NCBI RefSeq assembly: GCF_003815655.1
Contig: NZ_CP033917.1
Location: forward strand, 3,844,001-3,908,000
Direction: 5' to 3'
Source of the DNA: Chryseobacterium sp. G0201
Lineage (GTDB): Bacteria; Bacteroidota; Bacteroidia; Flavobacteriales; Weeksellaceae
DNA: 64,000 bases
Shown: piece after piece, positions 52,564-61,103 of the stretch
How positions within the stretch are numbered: the first letter of the stretch is position 1
How the letters are laid out: every line of letters starts with the position of its first letter
Notes under the pieces: model-generated
Told to the model about the DNA's origin: nothing
Database searches by the model: none
The model's input: the letters and a program-made list of their open reading frames with translations, nothing else
Position numbers and translations under genes: made by a program

Positions 52564-52571
52564 CAAATATG
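52564..52571 (-). promoter_or_regulatory. Possible -7 box for the alpha/beta hydrolase operon
   Basis: Minus-strand CATATTTG, one mismatch to TAnnTTTG. The leader would be about 30 nt. Confidence 0.35.
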
Positions 52572-52604
52572 CTGTAGAAAGTTTTGAGATAAGTCCATGT
52601 AAAA

Positions 52605-52645
52605 AAAGTCGAACTCATTTCAACTTAAAAAATGAGTTCGACTTT
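52605..52645 (-). terminator. Rho-independent terminator of the 7TM-AraC gene
   Basis: Perfect 16-bp arms, AAAGTCGAACTCATTT (52605-52620) and AAATGAGTTCGACTTT (52630-52645). On the minus strand the stem runs into a T tract (A run at 52601-52607). It is 39 bp past the stop codon at 52685. Confidence 0.85.
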
Positions 52646-52684
52646 ATACAAATTATAGTTCGAGTATTTACAAATGATTCACTA

Positions 52685-53809
52685 TCAATTGTTTCTGAAT
52701 GCTGTTGGTGTTTGATTCGTATATTTCTTAAATGAAGTATGAAAAGAAGATTTTGAATTGAAACCCACTTCATATAAGATTTCTAAAACGGTTACTTCTT
52801 TTTTTGAAGGATCTTTCAGAATCGTCATTGCTTTTTTAATTCTATATTCATTCACAAAATCAAAAAAATGCTGATTGATATGATGATTGATTAAAACAGA
52901 CAACTCACGAACCGGAATTTTCACCTGATCTGCCAATTCCTGAATCGTTAATGAAGGTTCTAGAAAAGGTTCCTTTTCAGTCATGAAATTTTTAAGCTGT
53001 TCGATCTGTAAACTTTTTGTTTCGTCGGTTTTATTTTCAGTTTCCAGAGTTTCAGCAAAATTGGTTGTGGATTGCAAAGTAGAATCAATTCTTCGAAAAA
53101 GCTCAGGATAATTTAATGCCTTTAATATAAACCAGCAGGCAGCAAATAAAAAGGAAGTTCCCGCAACAATATGTATCCAAATAAATAGGTCGTTGTAAGC
53201 TGTATATCGTATTGTATTTTTAAAAATAATACATACATGGATGAATAGTAAAATCATTGTAAGCTGAAACAGCCATTTGTATAACAAAGTGTTGGGATTC
53301 GTGTAATTCTCAAGATAAATTTTCTTGTATTTTTTGAGTATCATGAGTACGGCAACGATATAAAAGAAATACTGAAGTTCCGCAATAATTTGATAAAAAA
53401 ACATTTCAGGGGACTCCCACATATGTGTAAAGAAATATTCTTTAGTAGCACCTTCTGCAAGATAAAGCCTTGGAACTAAAATTAAATTGGCAACAATAAA
53501 AGGGATAAGATGCAATAAGTGCTTTCTTTTTAAGGTAAAATCAGAATAAGAAACAGCATTAACATATAGATAGAAAAGAGGCATTACTAATAAGTATGCG
53601 GACATTTTGAAAGTTTTCAGATTATAACTATCAGTAAAATAGTGCATAAAAAGTCCGCTCATATCAATTGCGTTAATGATAAGGAACGCTGCAAATAATC
53701 TGTTTTCTAGTTTTCTTTCTGTTTTTACCGTTAATAAAAATACGGCAAGTAACAGCGATATAAAAACGGAAATCGCTGCAATCACTTCCAGAAAATTCAA
53801 TTTGTCCAT
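52685..53809 (-). CDS. AraC-type regulator with seven-helix membrane sensor
   Basis: 374 residues. The N-terminal 235 residues hold seven hydrophobic helices (from about 8 to 232). After a linker, the C-terminal AraC domain (about 275-374) has ELADQVKIPVRELSVLINHH in the first helix-turn-helix and ILYEVGFNSKSSFHTSFKKY in the second, ending in TPTAFRN. Such 7TM-AraC proteins are frequent in Flavobacteria and are thought to sense signals in the membrane and act on DNA directly. Its neighbours are secreted hydrolases on both sides, which are reasonable targets. Confidence 0.9.
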   Translation of the reverse strand: MDKLNFLEVIAAISVFISLLLAVFLLTVKTERKLENRLFAAFLIINAIDMSGLFMHYFTDSYNLKTFKMSAYLLVMPLFYLYVNAVSYSDFTLKRKHLLHLIPFIVANLILVPRLYLAEGATKEYFFTHMWESPEMFFYQIIAELQYFFYIVAVLMILKKYKKIYLENYTNPNTLLYKWLFQLTMILLFIHVCIIFKNTIRYTAYNDLFIWIHIVAGTSFLFAACWFILKALNYPELFRRIDSTLQSTTNFAETLETENKTDETKSLQIEQLKNFMTEKEPFLEPSLTIQELADQVKIPVRELSVLINHHINQHFFDFVNEYRIKKAMTILKDPSKKEVTVLEILYEVGFNSKSSFHTSFKKYTNQTPTAFRNN

Positions 53810-53820
53810 TAGTTTTTTTG

Positions 53821-53828
53821 CAAAAATA
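53821..53828 (-). promoter_or_regulatory. Possible -7 box for the 7TM-AraC gene
   Basis: Minus-strand TATTTTTG is a perfect TAnnTTTG, but it lies only 11 bp from the start codon. The mRNA would have a leader of about 5-8 nt or none. Confidence 0.35.
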
Positions 53829-53881
53829 GGATATAAGTAGTGAAGAAAATAGACAGATAAAGGATAAATATTTAAAATATC

Positions 53882-55381
53882 TTATTTTTTGATTGAAAGT
53901 CCATTAATCTTCTTGATCATCTCTTTGGCATTGGTGTTTTCAGGGTTTAATTCAAGCGATTTTTGATACATTTTCAGAGCTTCTTCTTTTTTATCAGATT
54001 GAAGCAAAGCTTCACCATAACTATCAAATATATTGGCACTTTTAGGAAAAATTAATGTTGCTGAATGGAAGGTCTGCAAAGAATTGTCATTTTTTTGAAG
54101 TCTTAGAAATTGATATCCTAATCGGTTAAAGTCTATTTCATTAGCTTCATAACTCCTAGGCTTTTTAAGATATTCCTGAATAAGATGCTCTGCTTTTTCT
54201 TTATTTCCGTTTTCAAGTAAACTCCCATAAATTCTCGATAGATTTTGTACAGGAATGGTATAAGGCTTGTTATCAATTATTTGTAAAATTACGTTAGATA
54301 TAGGAAAAACCGGACTGTTTCCTATACTGGAAAGAAGTATCACGATTTCATTTTTAGTGATGTTATGTAATAAAATACTGGTAAGTCCGGTAATTGATCC
54401 ATCGTGAAAAACGATTTTTCCGTTACTTTCATCGGTATACATTTCCCAGCCTAAGCCATAGCTTACTTCTTTTCCGTCTATTTGATAACTTACTTTTTTT
54501 CCATCATTAAGTGTTGTCGCAGTTAAAGCTTCTTCCAATTCTTTCTTGCCTAAAATTTGATTGGCAAATAATGCCTTCTGATACTTTTGCAGGTCTAAAG
54601 CTGTGCTTACAATGCCTCCATTTCCATAAAAGTTGCTTTTTTCGCTGATTGGAAAAGGATCTTTTATGGTATTGGTATTCACTAGCTGAGTTGAATAGTA
54701 GTTAGGATAAGTATATAATTCTACCTGATTTGCTGATTTACTTTTTCTATTAAGCGGAACAAACGAATCTTTCATTTTTGCCGGGCTGAAAATATTTTTA
54801 TCTAAATAAGCAGAATAACTCATTCCGGACACTTTCTCAATGATCATGGCAGCAAGGCAAAAATTAACGTTGTTGTATTCCCATTTGCTTCCCGGAACAA
54901 ATGAAAGCGGTGTTTTGAAGCGAATAAAAGTTGGTATAATATCCTGATTAGAAATTACTTTTTCCGGTTGTTCTTTTATGACAGTGTCAAATAAATTATA
55001 ATACTGCGCTAATCCCGAAGTGTTATTTAGTAATTGTTTAATGCTAATATTTGGATAAGGAAAATCTGAAAGATATTTTTGAACAGGATCTTCAATGTTG
55101 AGCTTCCCTTTCTGTTTAAGTTGAAGTATAGCCGTTGCCGTAAATGTTTTTGTTATAGAAGCAATTGGAAATTGAGAATTGTTATTTAATTTTTCTTTCC
55201 TTTCAATATTTGAAAATCCATAGACATCAGAAAAGATGGTTTTTCCTGATTTGGAAATTACAGCACTTCCATTGAAGAGATTATTTTTAGAAAGTGTTGA
55301 AAATAAATTATTGTATTCCTGTCCCGAAAGAGTAGTGCTCAAGAAAGCAGCTAATATGATTAAAAAAAATCCTTTTTTCAT
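53882..55381 (-). CDS. Secreted beta-lactamase-fold serine hydrolase with TPR-like tail
   Basis: 499 residues. Signal peptide (about 1-20, ending TLSGQ). SxxK in IASITKTFTA near 74, second motif in WEYNNVNFCLAAMIIEKVSG (20 residues), third in VFHDGSITG near 326. The C-terminal 90 residues are TPR-like (ANIFDSYGEALLQSDKKEEA). Same architecture as the protein at 29453-30889, but clearly diverged. Located 72 bp upstream of the 7TM-AraC gene on the same strand. Confidence 0.85.
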   Translation of the reverse strand: MKKGFFLIILAAFLSTTLSGQEYNNLFSTLSKNNLFNGSAVISKSGKTIFSDVYGFSNIERKEKLNNNSQFPIASITKTFTATAILQLKQKGKLNIEDPVQKYLSDFPYPNISIKQLLNNTSGLAQYYNLFDTVIKEQPEKVISNQDIIPTFIRFKTPLSFVPGSKWEYNNVNFCLAAMIIEKVSGMSYSAYLDKNIFSPAKMKDSFVPLNRKSKSANQVELYTYPNYYSTQLVNTNTIKDPFPISEKSNFYGNGGIVSTALDLQKYQKALFANQILGKKELEEALTATTLNDGKKVSYQIDGKEVSYGLGWEMYTDESNGKIVFHDGSITGLTSILLHNITKNEIVILLSSIGNSPVFPISNVILQIIDNKPYTIPVQNLSRIYGSLLENGNKEKAEHLIQEYLKKPRSYEANEIDFNRLGYQFLRLQKNDNSLQTFHSATLIFPKSANIFDSYGEALLQSDKKEEALKMYQKSLELNPENTNAKEMIKKINGLSIKK

Positions 55382-55567
55382 TTATTTTTTAATTGTTATT
55401 AATTTTAGTTTAATAATAAAACAATTCTGAAAAGGGTTTTGTTACATTTAAAAAGATGAAGGTAAATTATAATATGCAGTCTCAATCGTAAATTTTCTCA
55501 CCTTTGGTCTCAAAATTGTTAGAGTTAGAGGACAAATTCTACAATTAATCACTAAATAATAACGGTT

Positions 55568-56146
55568 ATGAAAACTAAAACACCAGCAAAGAAAGCGACG
55601 GTTAAAAAAACGGCACCTGCAAAAACACAGGAAAAAATTCCTGCTAAGAAAACTGCAGCTAAAGAATTAAAAGATTTATTTGAAGATTCTTTAAAAGACA
55701 TTTATTGGGCAGAAAAAGCTTTGGTTAAAGCTCTTCCAAAAATGTATAAAAATGCAACGGATAAAAAGTTACAGTCTGCCATTGAATTACATCTTGCCGA
55801 AACTCACGTACATGTAAAAAGATTAGAAGAGTGTTTTGCTTCATTGGGCAAAAAAGCACAGGCAAAAAAATGTGATGCTATGCAAGGATTATTAGACGAA
55901 GGGAAAAGCATCATGGAAGAAACAGAACCGGGAGCTGTAAGAGACGCAGGAATTATCGCGGCGGCTCAAAAGGTAGAGCATTATGAAATAGCTACTTACG
56001 GAACGCTGGCAGCCTATGCTAAAGTTCTTAAAGAAAAAACTTGCCTTAAAAACTTACTGGCAACTTTAAATGAAGAGAAAATTTGCGATAAATTATTGTC
56101 AAAAGTTGCTGATATTACTTTAAACAGCAAAGCGATTAAGAATTAA
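55568..56146 (+). CDS. YciE/YciF-type ferritin-like protein (DUF892) with Lys/Ala/Pro-rich tail
   Basis: 192 residues. The first 32 are Lys-, Ala-, Pro- and Thr-rich (TPAKKATVKKTAPAKTQEK), much like a histone-H1-type tail and able to bind DNA. The rest is the DUF892 four-helix bundle: LFEDSLKDIYWAEKALVKAL, HLAETHVHVKRLEE and KVEHYEIATYGTLAAYA. Family members bind two metal ions with Glu and His residues and are made under stress in many bacteria. The next plus-strand genes encode a CsbD-like protein and a catalase, which agrees with a stress role. Confidence 0.9.
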   Translation: MKTKTPAKKATVKKTAPAKTQEKIPAKKTAAKELKDLFEDSLKDIYWAEKALVKALPKMYKNATDKKLQSAIELHLAETHVHVKRLEECFASLGKKAQAKKCDAMQGLLDEGKSIMEETEPGAVRDAGIIAAAQKVEHYEIATYGTLAAYAKVLKEKTCLKNLLATLNEEKICDKLLSKVADITLNSKAIKN

Positions 56147-56185
56147 GAATTCGCCTCTTTACGAGGTGAATTTTACATATAAACA

Positions 56186-56222
56186 AAAAACCTTGTTAGT
56201 AAATAGTACCAACAAGGTTTTT
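56186..56222. terminator. Bidirectional terminator between the ferritin-like and 42-residue genes
   Basis: Arms AAAAACCTTGTT (56186-56197) and AACAAGGTTTTT (56211-56222). A and T runs on both sides suit the convergent genes on either strand. Confidence 0.8.
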
Positions 56223-56233
56223 CGTTTTTAATA

Positions 56234-56362
56234 TTATTTAATTAATGAGATTTCATTATCGCGACCATTTCGTTTGGCGATTTTATCTGCTTTCTTTTCC
56301 TTTGCCGTTTTCAAGGGTGCTGTTTTATCAGACTTCTTTTTAACGTCTTTTTCTTTTGCCAT
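56234..56362 (-). CDS. Very basic 42-residue protein
   Basis: ATG at 56360-56362, TAA at 56234-56236. The sequence starts MAKEKDVKKKSDKTAPLKT and ends KRNGRDNEISLIK; 14 of 42 residues are Lys. It lies between a terminator and an A-rich leader, and the reading frame keeps a consistent Lys/Ala/Asp pattern without Cys or Trp. I believe close relatives occur in Chryseobacterium, but I know no function. Its basic nature and its position next to the Lys-rich ferritin-like gene suggest nucleic-acid binding under stress. Confidence 0.6.
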   Translation of the reverse strand: MAKEKDVKKKSDKTAPLKTAKEKKADKIAKRNGRDNEISLIK

Positions 56363-56595
56363 AATAATTTTACTTTAATGGTAAAGTTCGGGTTTAAAAA
56401 AATGAAAAACTTGTACATAGATTTTTATTTGTTATATAAATCATAGATTTTATATCGGATACATTTAGAAAAATGTACAATGATTGAGCGAAATCATAAA
56501 TAATGAATTATTAAAGGCGTAAATTTGAGTAGATTATAAGTAATTATTTAAACTGTTTTATTAATAATTGCTCTGATAATTTTTCAATACTACCA

Positions 56596-57156
56596 ATGAA
56601 ATTATATATAAAATATATGGTCAGTCTTCGTTGCAAAATGGTTGTACACGAAGAGCTTAATAACCTCGGCATAAAGCATGCGGTGGTTGACCTTGGTATT
56701 GTGGAAGTATTGAGTGATATCACGAAGCTGCAACGGGAAATTTTAAAGGAAAACCTGTTAAAATCCGGGCTTGAATTACTGGATAATAAAAAAAGCATTC
56801 TCATCGAAAAAATAAAAAATGTGATCACAGAAATGATCCATTATTCTGATGAAGTGCCGAAGGAGAATTTTTCCGATTACATCAGTGAAAAACTGGGTTA
56901 TGACTATACTTATTTAGCCAACACATTTTCTGAGGTAAAAGGAATAACTATTCAGCATTTTATTATCGTGAATAAAATTGAAAAGGTAAAAGAACTGCTT
57001 TTGTATGATGAACTTAACCTTACCGAGATTTCTTATAAGCTGAATTATAGCAGTGTAGCGCATCTATCGAACCAATTTAAGAAAATAACGGGTCTTTCGC
57101 CTTCTTTTTATAAACAGTTAAAACAAAAACTAACCAAAAATTTAGAAGATATCTAA
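56596..57156 (+). CDS. AraC-family regulator with an HMA-like N-terminal domain
   Basis: 186 residues. Residues 1-65 (LYIKYMVSLRCKMVVHEEL and onward) have the strand-helix-helix pattern of heavy-metal-associated domains; the usual CxxC is reduced to SxxC, so metal binding is doubtful. The C-terminal 100 residues are an AraC helix-turn-helix domain: YLANTFSEVKGITIQHFIIV and LTEISYKLNYSSVAHLSNQF, closing at TGLSPSFYKQL. I keep the ATG at 56596 because the first strand is part of the family pattern; a later ATG at 56617 would cut it. Target unknown. Confidence 0.85.
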   Translation: MKLYIKYMVSLRCKMVVHEELNNLGIKHAVVDLGIVEVLSDITKLQREILKENLLKSGLELLDNKKSILIEKIKNVITEMIHYSDEVPKENFSDYISEKLGYDYTYLANTFSEVKGITIQHFIIVNKIEKVKELLLYDELNLTEISYKLNYSSVAHLSNQFKKITGLSPSFYKQLKQKLTKNLEDI

Positions 57157-57226
57157 ATTGTGTGAAATCTGTAAACTTTTTTGATTATTTTGCAAGATTT
57201 TACACTATAAAGGTTCGATATTTGTA

Positions 57227-57234
57227 TAAATACA
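57227..57234 (+). promoter_or_regulatory. Possible -7 box for the CsbD-like gene
   Basis: GATATTTG has one mismatch to TAnnTTTG. A TTG lies 24 bp upstream, near the -33 position. The start codon at 57248 leaves a leader under 10 nt. Confidence 0.35.
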
Positions 57235-57247
57235 AATAGCTCTTATC

Positions 57248-57466
57248 ATGGAAATAAATCGTAATATAATCAACAACAATTTTAAGATCATTGGAAACTG
57301 GGCTGTTAATTCAAGATTATTGAAAAATAAATTTTCACAATTAACTGATTTTGACTTAAAGTTTGACGAAGGAAAAGAAATTGACCTTCTGGACAGAGTG
57401 GGAAACAGACTCAGAAAAAATCGTGAGGAAGTAATGGATCTTATAAGAGAGGTAAATCTTTCATAA
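57248..57466 (+). CDS. CsbD-like general stress protein
   Basis: 72 residues. The pattern IIGNW, then KFSQLTDFDL, EGKEIDLLDRVGNRL and REEVMDLIRE follows the CsbD family, in which a GNW motif, a K-LTDDDL motif and an EGK-x-D-x-L-x-G-x-x-Q-x-R-Y-x-x-S-R-E-E-A stretch occur in this order. The match is distant, since VGNRLRKN replaces the usual GKIQERYG. CsbD proteins are small, abundant under stress and of unknown action. A terminator follows. Confidence 0.7.
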   Translation: MEINRNIINNNFKIIGNWAVNSRLLKNKFSQLTDFDLKFDEGKEIDLLDRVGNRLRKNREEVMDLIREVNLS

Positions 57467-57532
57467 ACTATTTTCAAATACTGATTAAAACTAAGAGAAG
57501 TAGTACATATACTTTCAACGGGTTTTAATAAG

Positions 57533-57566
57533 AGGATAGAAGCTTATTGGTCTCTATCCTTTTTTA
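57533..57566 (+). terminator. Rho-independent terminator of the CsbD-like gene
   Basis: Arms AGGATAGA (57533-57540) and TCTATCCT (57553-57560), loop of 12, followed by TTTTT. Confidence 0.75.
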
Positions 57567-57625
57567 TTTAAAATATTTAAGGAATTAGATAACATATCAA
57601 AATATTAATTAAAAGATCATTAGTA

Positions 57626-57901
57626 ATGAAAACAATACATCTCTTTCAGTTTAAAGATTCTATCAGTCTTAAAATTCCGTTTTTTGATGAAGAAAGTCAG
57701 CTTACAAGTTTAAATGATTTAATGACATTTGATTTGATCAACACAGAAAAAGTCACCGAATTTATCATCGAAACTTCGGATGATTTTGTTTTTGAGAACA
57801 CAAAAAAAGAAGATCTATTGATGATGTGTAAAGATGCTAAAGAAACGATAGATCACTATTTCAGAACTGTTGTTAATGATTATGATGCTCTTTATACTTA
57901 A
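57626..57901 (+). CDS. Hypothetical protein, 91 residues
   Basis: No family recognised. It is acidic and soluble (IETSDDFVFENTKKEDLLMM), beta strands at the start and a helix at the end (CKDAKETIDHYFRTVVNDYD), one Cys. It lies 62 bp upstream of the catalase gene on the same strand, and no terminator separates them, so the two may be co-transcribed. Confidence 0.6.
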   Translation: MKTIHLFQFKDSISLKIPFFDEESQLTSLNDLMTFDLINTEKVTEFIIETSDDFVFENTKKEDLLMMCKDAKETIDHYFRTVVNDYDALYT

Positions 57902-57963
57902 AAATTAAAAAAATAACACCAATAAATAAAAAAATAACAATCACTTAATCAAAATGTACTATT

Positions 57964-60108
57964 ATGAAAGACCCTAAAACACCGTCTAATGAAAAAGTAA
58001 ATCAACTTCAAGCACACACGACAGATAATGCTGATGAGAAACTGACAACCAATCAGGGCTTAAAGATCAACAACAATCAGGATTCTTTAAAAGCGGAAGA
58101 GCGCGGCCCGAGTTTATTGGAAGATTTCATTCTTCGCGAGAAAATCACCCATTTTGATCATGAAAGAATTCCGGAAAGAATCGTTCACGCTCGCGGATCG
58201 GGAGCTCATGGAACTTTTAAGTTAAATAAAAGCCTGAAAGAATTCACTAAAGCAAAATTTTTATCCGAAGAAGGTAAAGAAACACCTGTTTTCGTGCGTT
58301 TTTCTACAGTTGCAGGAAGCGCAGGAAGTACCGATTTGGCTCGTGACGTGAGAGGATTTGCGATTAAATTTTACACAGAAGAAGGGAATTATGATTTAGT
58401 AGGAAATAACATTCCTGTATTCTTCATTCAGGATGCGATGAAGTTTCCTGATTTAATACACGCTGTAAAGCCCGAACCGGATAATGCGATTCCACAAGCT
58501 GCTTCGGCGCACGATACTTTTTGGGATTTTATATCTTTAATGCCCGAAAGTATGCACATGATTATGTGGGCGATGAGCGACAGAGCGATTCCGAGAAGTC
58601 TTAGAATGATGGAAGGATTTGGAGTTCATACTTTTAAATTTATTAATGATGAAGGAGCTGTTCACTTTGTAAAATTCCATTTCAAACCAAAATTGGGAGT
58701 TCATTCCGTAGCTTGGGATGAAGCGACTAAAATTTCCGGTAAAGATTCAGATTTCCACAGAAGAGATCTTTGGGAGGCCATTGAAAACGGTGCTTTCCCG
58801 GAATGGGATTTCGGTGTGCAGATCATTCCTGAAGAAGATGAACATAAATTTGATTTCGATTTACTAGATCCTACCAAGTTGATTCCGGAAGAAGAAGTTC
58901 CTGTTCAATTGGTTGGAACTTTAACATTAAATAGAAATCCGGACAACTTTTTCGCTGAAACAGAGCAGATTGCATTCCACCCGGGGCATCTGGTTTCAGG
59001 AATTGATTTTACCAATGATCCTTTGTTACAGGGAAGGTTATTCTCTTATACAGACACTCAATTATCACGTTTAGGATCTCCTAATTTTCATGAGATCCCG
59101 ATCAACCGTTCTTTAAATGAAGTTCATAATAACCAACGTGACGGACAAATGCGTCAGCAGATCGTAAAAGGAAAAGTAAGCTACGAACCCAATTCTATCG
59201 GTGGCGGATGCCCTTTTCAGGCGATGATGAAAGATGGCGGTTTTTCTTCTCATAACGAAAGGATTGACGGTAAAAAGATCCGTGCGAGAAGCGAAAGTTT
59301 TGTAGACCATTATTCTCAGGCTAAGTTGTTCTTTAACAGTCAGTCAGCTCCTGAAAAACAGCATTTACAGAACGCTCTTATTTTTGAACTTTCAAAAGTG
59401 ACCATTCCTGCGATCAGAGAAAGAGTAGTAGGGCAGTTGGCTTTCATTAATAAAGACTTAGCAGCTACAGTCGCCAAAAAAGTAGGCGTAAAAGTTGTTG
59501 AATTAAAACAACCTAACGGAAGTATTCCCGCAGATGCTGATCCAGCAACATTACAAAGTCCTGAAAAAGAACCTTCAACAAAAAGTTCAGAAGCTTTAAG
59601 CATGGCCAATACCGTTAAAAACACCATTGAAAGCCGTGTTATTGGTTTCATCATGGAAAATGGAGTAAAAGCAGCCGATGTAAAAGCTTTACAGTCTAAA
59701 TTAGAAGCAAAAGGAGCTGTGGTACAGATCATTGCAGGAAGTTTAGCCCCTGTAAAAGCGGATGACGGAACTGTTTTTGAACCTAAACATTCTTTGACGA
59801 GTACGGCAAGTGTTTGTTTTGATGCACTTTATCTGTGCAGTGGAAAACAGTCTTCAGACAATTTAATGAATGAAGATAACAAGCCCGGAACGCTTTTATT
59901 TGTCAACGAGGCTTACAAACATTGTAAAGCGATCTATTTCGGAAAAGAAACGGATGCGATCTATAAAGCCAGTTATGTGAATGATAAAAAGCATGATGAC
60001 CCAGCAATTATTACTTCTGATAGTAAAGATTCAGACTCAGCTTTTATTAAAGCTATTGCTAATCACAGAGTTTGGGAGCTGGAAAAAGAAAGAAATAATC
60101 CTGCTTAA
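57964..60108 (+). CDS. katE: Large-subunit catalase (HPII/KatE type)
   Basis: 714 residues, the large (clade 2) catalase size. It decomposes hydrogen peroxide. The distal heme His is in RIVHARGSGAHGTF near 79, Asn in LVGNNIPVFFIQDAMKFPD, and the proximal Tyr in RLFSYTDTQLSRLG near 363. The last 150 residues (VIGFIMENGVKAADVKALQS, then LTSTASVCFDALYL) form the flavodoxin/DJ-1-like domain unique to large catalases. The N-terminus is about 40 residues of polar extension. All catalytic residues are present. Confidence 0.95.
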   Translation: MKDPKTPSNEKVNQLQAHTTDNADEKLTTNQGLKINNNQDSLKAEERGPSLLEDFILREKITHFDHERIPERIVHARGSGAHGTFKLNKSLKEFTKAKFLSEEGKETPVFVRFSTVAGSAGSTDLARDVRGFAIKFYTEEGNYDLVGNNIPVFFIQDAMKFPDLIHAVKPEPDNAIPQAASAHDTFWDFISLMPESMHMIMWAMSDRAIPRSLRMMEGFGVHTFKFINDEGAVHFVKFHFKPKLGVHSVAWDEATKISGKDSDFHRRDLWEAIENGAFPEWDFGVQIIPEEDEHKFDFDLLDPTKLIPEEEVPVQLVGTLTLNRNPDNFFAETEQIAFHPGHLVSGIDFTNDPLLQGRLFSYTDTQLSRLGSPNFHEIPINRSLNEVHNNQRDGQMRQQIVKGKVSYEPNSIGGGCPFQAMMKDGGFSSHNERIDGKKIRARSESFVDHYSQAKLFFNSQSAPEKQHLQNALIFELSKVTIPAIRERVVGQLAFINKDLAATVAKKVGVKVVELKQPNGSIPADADPATLQSPEKEPSTKSSEALSMANTVKNTIESRVIGFIMENGVKAADVKALQSKLEAKGAVVQIIAGSLAPVKADDGTVFEPKHSLTSTASVCFDALYLCSGKQSSDNLMNEDNKPGTLLFVNEAYKHCKAIYFGKETDAIYKASYVNDKKHDDPAIITSDSKDSDSAFIKAIANHRVWELEKERNNPA

Positions 60109-60177
60109 TCTTTAAAGTAGACACCATGAAAATATAATGAACAGAGGAGATAAATAATCGTATTTATCATTAAAGAT

Positions 60178-60235
60178 AAAACCATTGAATAGCTTTTGTT
60201 GAAAGACATTTGTGAAAGATGGTTTTGTTTTTTTT
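60178..60235 (+). terminator. Probable terminator of the catalase gene
   Basis: Arms AAAACCAT (60178-60185) and ATGGTTTT (60219-60226) with a long loop of 33 that can fold partly, followed by GTTTTTTTT. Confidence 0.5.
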
Positions 60236-60307
60236 ATTTAAAGCTAAACTTTAATCAATCTTTTTAAATGGCTTTATAAAAATATTTTGAATAATTAAAT
60301 CTTAACT

Positions 60308-60922
60308 ATGAAACCAAAACAAATTCCCGGAGTTCCTCTACAGAAAAAAGGTGGTTTTCATGATACAGAAAGCATAAAGCAATATAGCGATCAGGAAAAA
60401 ACAATTGAGGAATATGCTGTTTTAAAAGAAAGATTTCTGTCAGTTAATCAATGGAAAAGCTATTGTGGTGATAGTTTTGCCGATTTCAGACTTCATGATT
60501 CTTTTGGAAATTATGTTGAGAGACTTCCGCAGGTTGGAGATTTTATAAGAATCGATATTCCGGGGCCGGGAGGTTTTGAAGCTAAAGGCTGTGATTGGGT
60601 TAAAATTATAGAGATCAGTAATCAATACCTAAATAAAGATGAATTGGAAAATCTACTGATCATCTGCATACCATCAACTATTCCAAAAAATGAAAAAAGT
60701 CATCACATTGCTCATTTCTATTCTCCTGAAGGAACTTCAATTTTTATTATCTCAAGAAGTAGAAATCACATAAAAGCTGCAATTTATGGCAGAAATGAAA
60801 GCCCAAACTGGAATGCCAATTTTTTAGATAAAATAAGAAATTTCTCAGTAGCGGTCGGCGGAATGGTTGGGATCTCAAAAATTCAATGGAAGAGGCTTTC
60901 TGATCAGTTTTTGGATTTTTAA
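60308..60922 (+). CDS. Conserved hypothetical protein, 204 residues
   Basis: I recognise no named family. Soluble, no signal peptide. It has PQVGDFIRIDIPGPGGFEAK and CDWVKIIEISNQ in the middle and SHHIAHFYSPEGTSIFIISR later, a mixed alpha/beta pattern. The C-terminus has GRNESPNWNANFLDKIRNF. It lies after the catalase terminator and before a REP-like hairpin, so it is probably a single-gene unit. Context suggests, but does not show, a stress role. Confidence 0.65.
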   Translation: MKPKQIPGVPLQKKGGFHDTESIKQYSDQEKTIEEYAVLKERFLSVNQWKSYCGDSFADFRLHDSFGNYVERLPQVGDFIRIDIPGPGGFEAKGCDWVKIIEISNQYLNKDELENLLIICIPSTIPKNEKSHHIAHFYSPEGTSIFIISRSRNHIKAAIYGRNESPNWNANFLDKIRNFSVAVGGMVGISKIQWKRLSDQFLDF

Positions 60923-60952
60923 ATTTTATTTAAACTTATATTCTCCATCAAG

Positions 60953-61021
60953 TTTGTCATTCCGGAGGAATCTATACATCGTAATTAAAATTAATAATTT
61001 AGATTCCTCCAGAATGACAAA
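60953..61021. repeat. REP-like inverted repeat (TTTGTCATTCCGGAGGAATCT type)
   Basis: The left arm TTTGTCATTCCGGAGG-AATCT (60953-60973) and right arm (61001-61021) pair over 21 bp with a single mismatch; the loop is 27 bp of A+T-rich DNA. It is not followed by a T run. I have seen the TTGTCATTCCG core as a recurrent intergenic repeat in related genomes. Confidence 0.65.
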
Positions 61022-61071
61022 ATGGATGAATTTCCACTTAAATATTAGTGTTGTTCGGCTAACTTTATAAA

Positions 61072-61101
61072 AAAAGACTGTCATATTTCAGACAGTCTTT
61101 T
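61072..61101 (-). terminator. Rho-independent terminator of the AsmA-like gene
   Basis: Arms AAAAGACTGTC (61072-61082) and GACAGTCTTTT (61091-61101). On the minus strand it is followed by a T run; the AsmA-like stop codon lies 3 bp away. Confidence 0.85.
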
Positions 61102-61103
61102 CT

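Noticed and set aside
29453..55381. The three beta-lactamase-fold proteins as antibiotic-resistance genes
   Set aside because: They have the general serine-hydrolase motifs, but two carry TPR-like tails and none shows the specific features of known class C resistance enzymes.
57218..57234. GGTTCGA string as the T-arm of a tRNA
   Set aside because: No acceptor stem, D-arm or anticodon arm can be formed around it.
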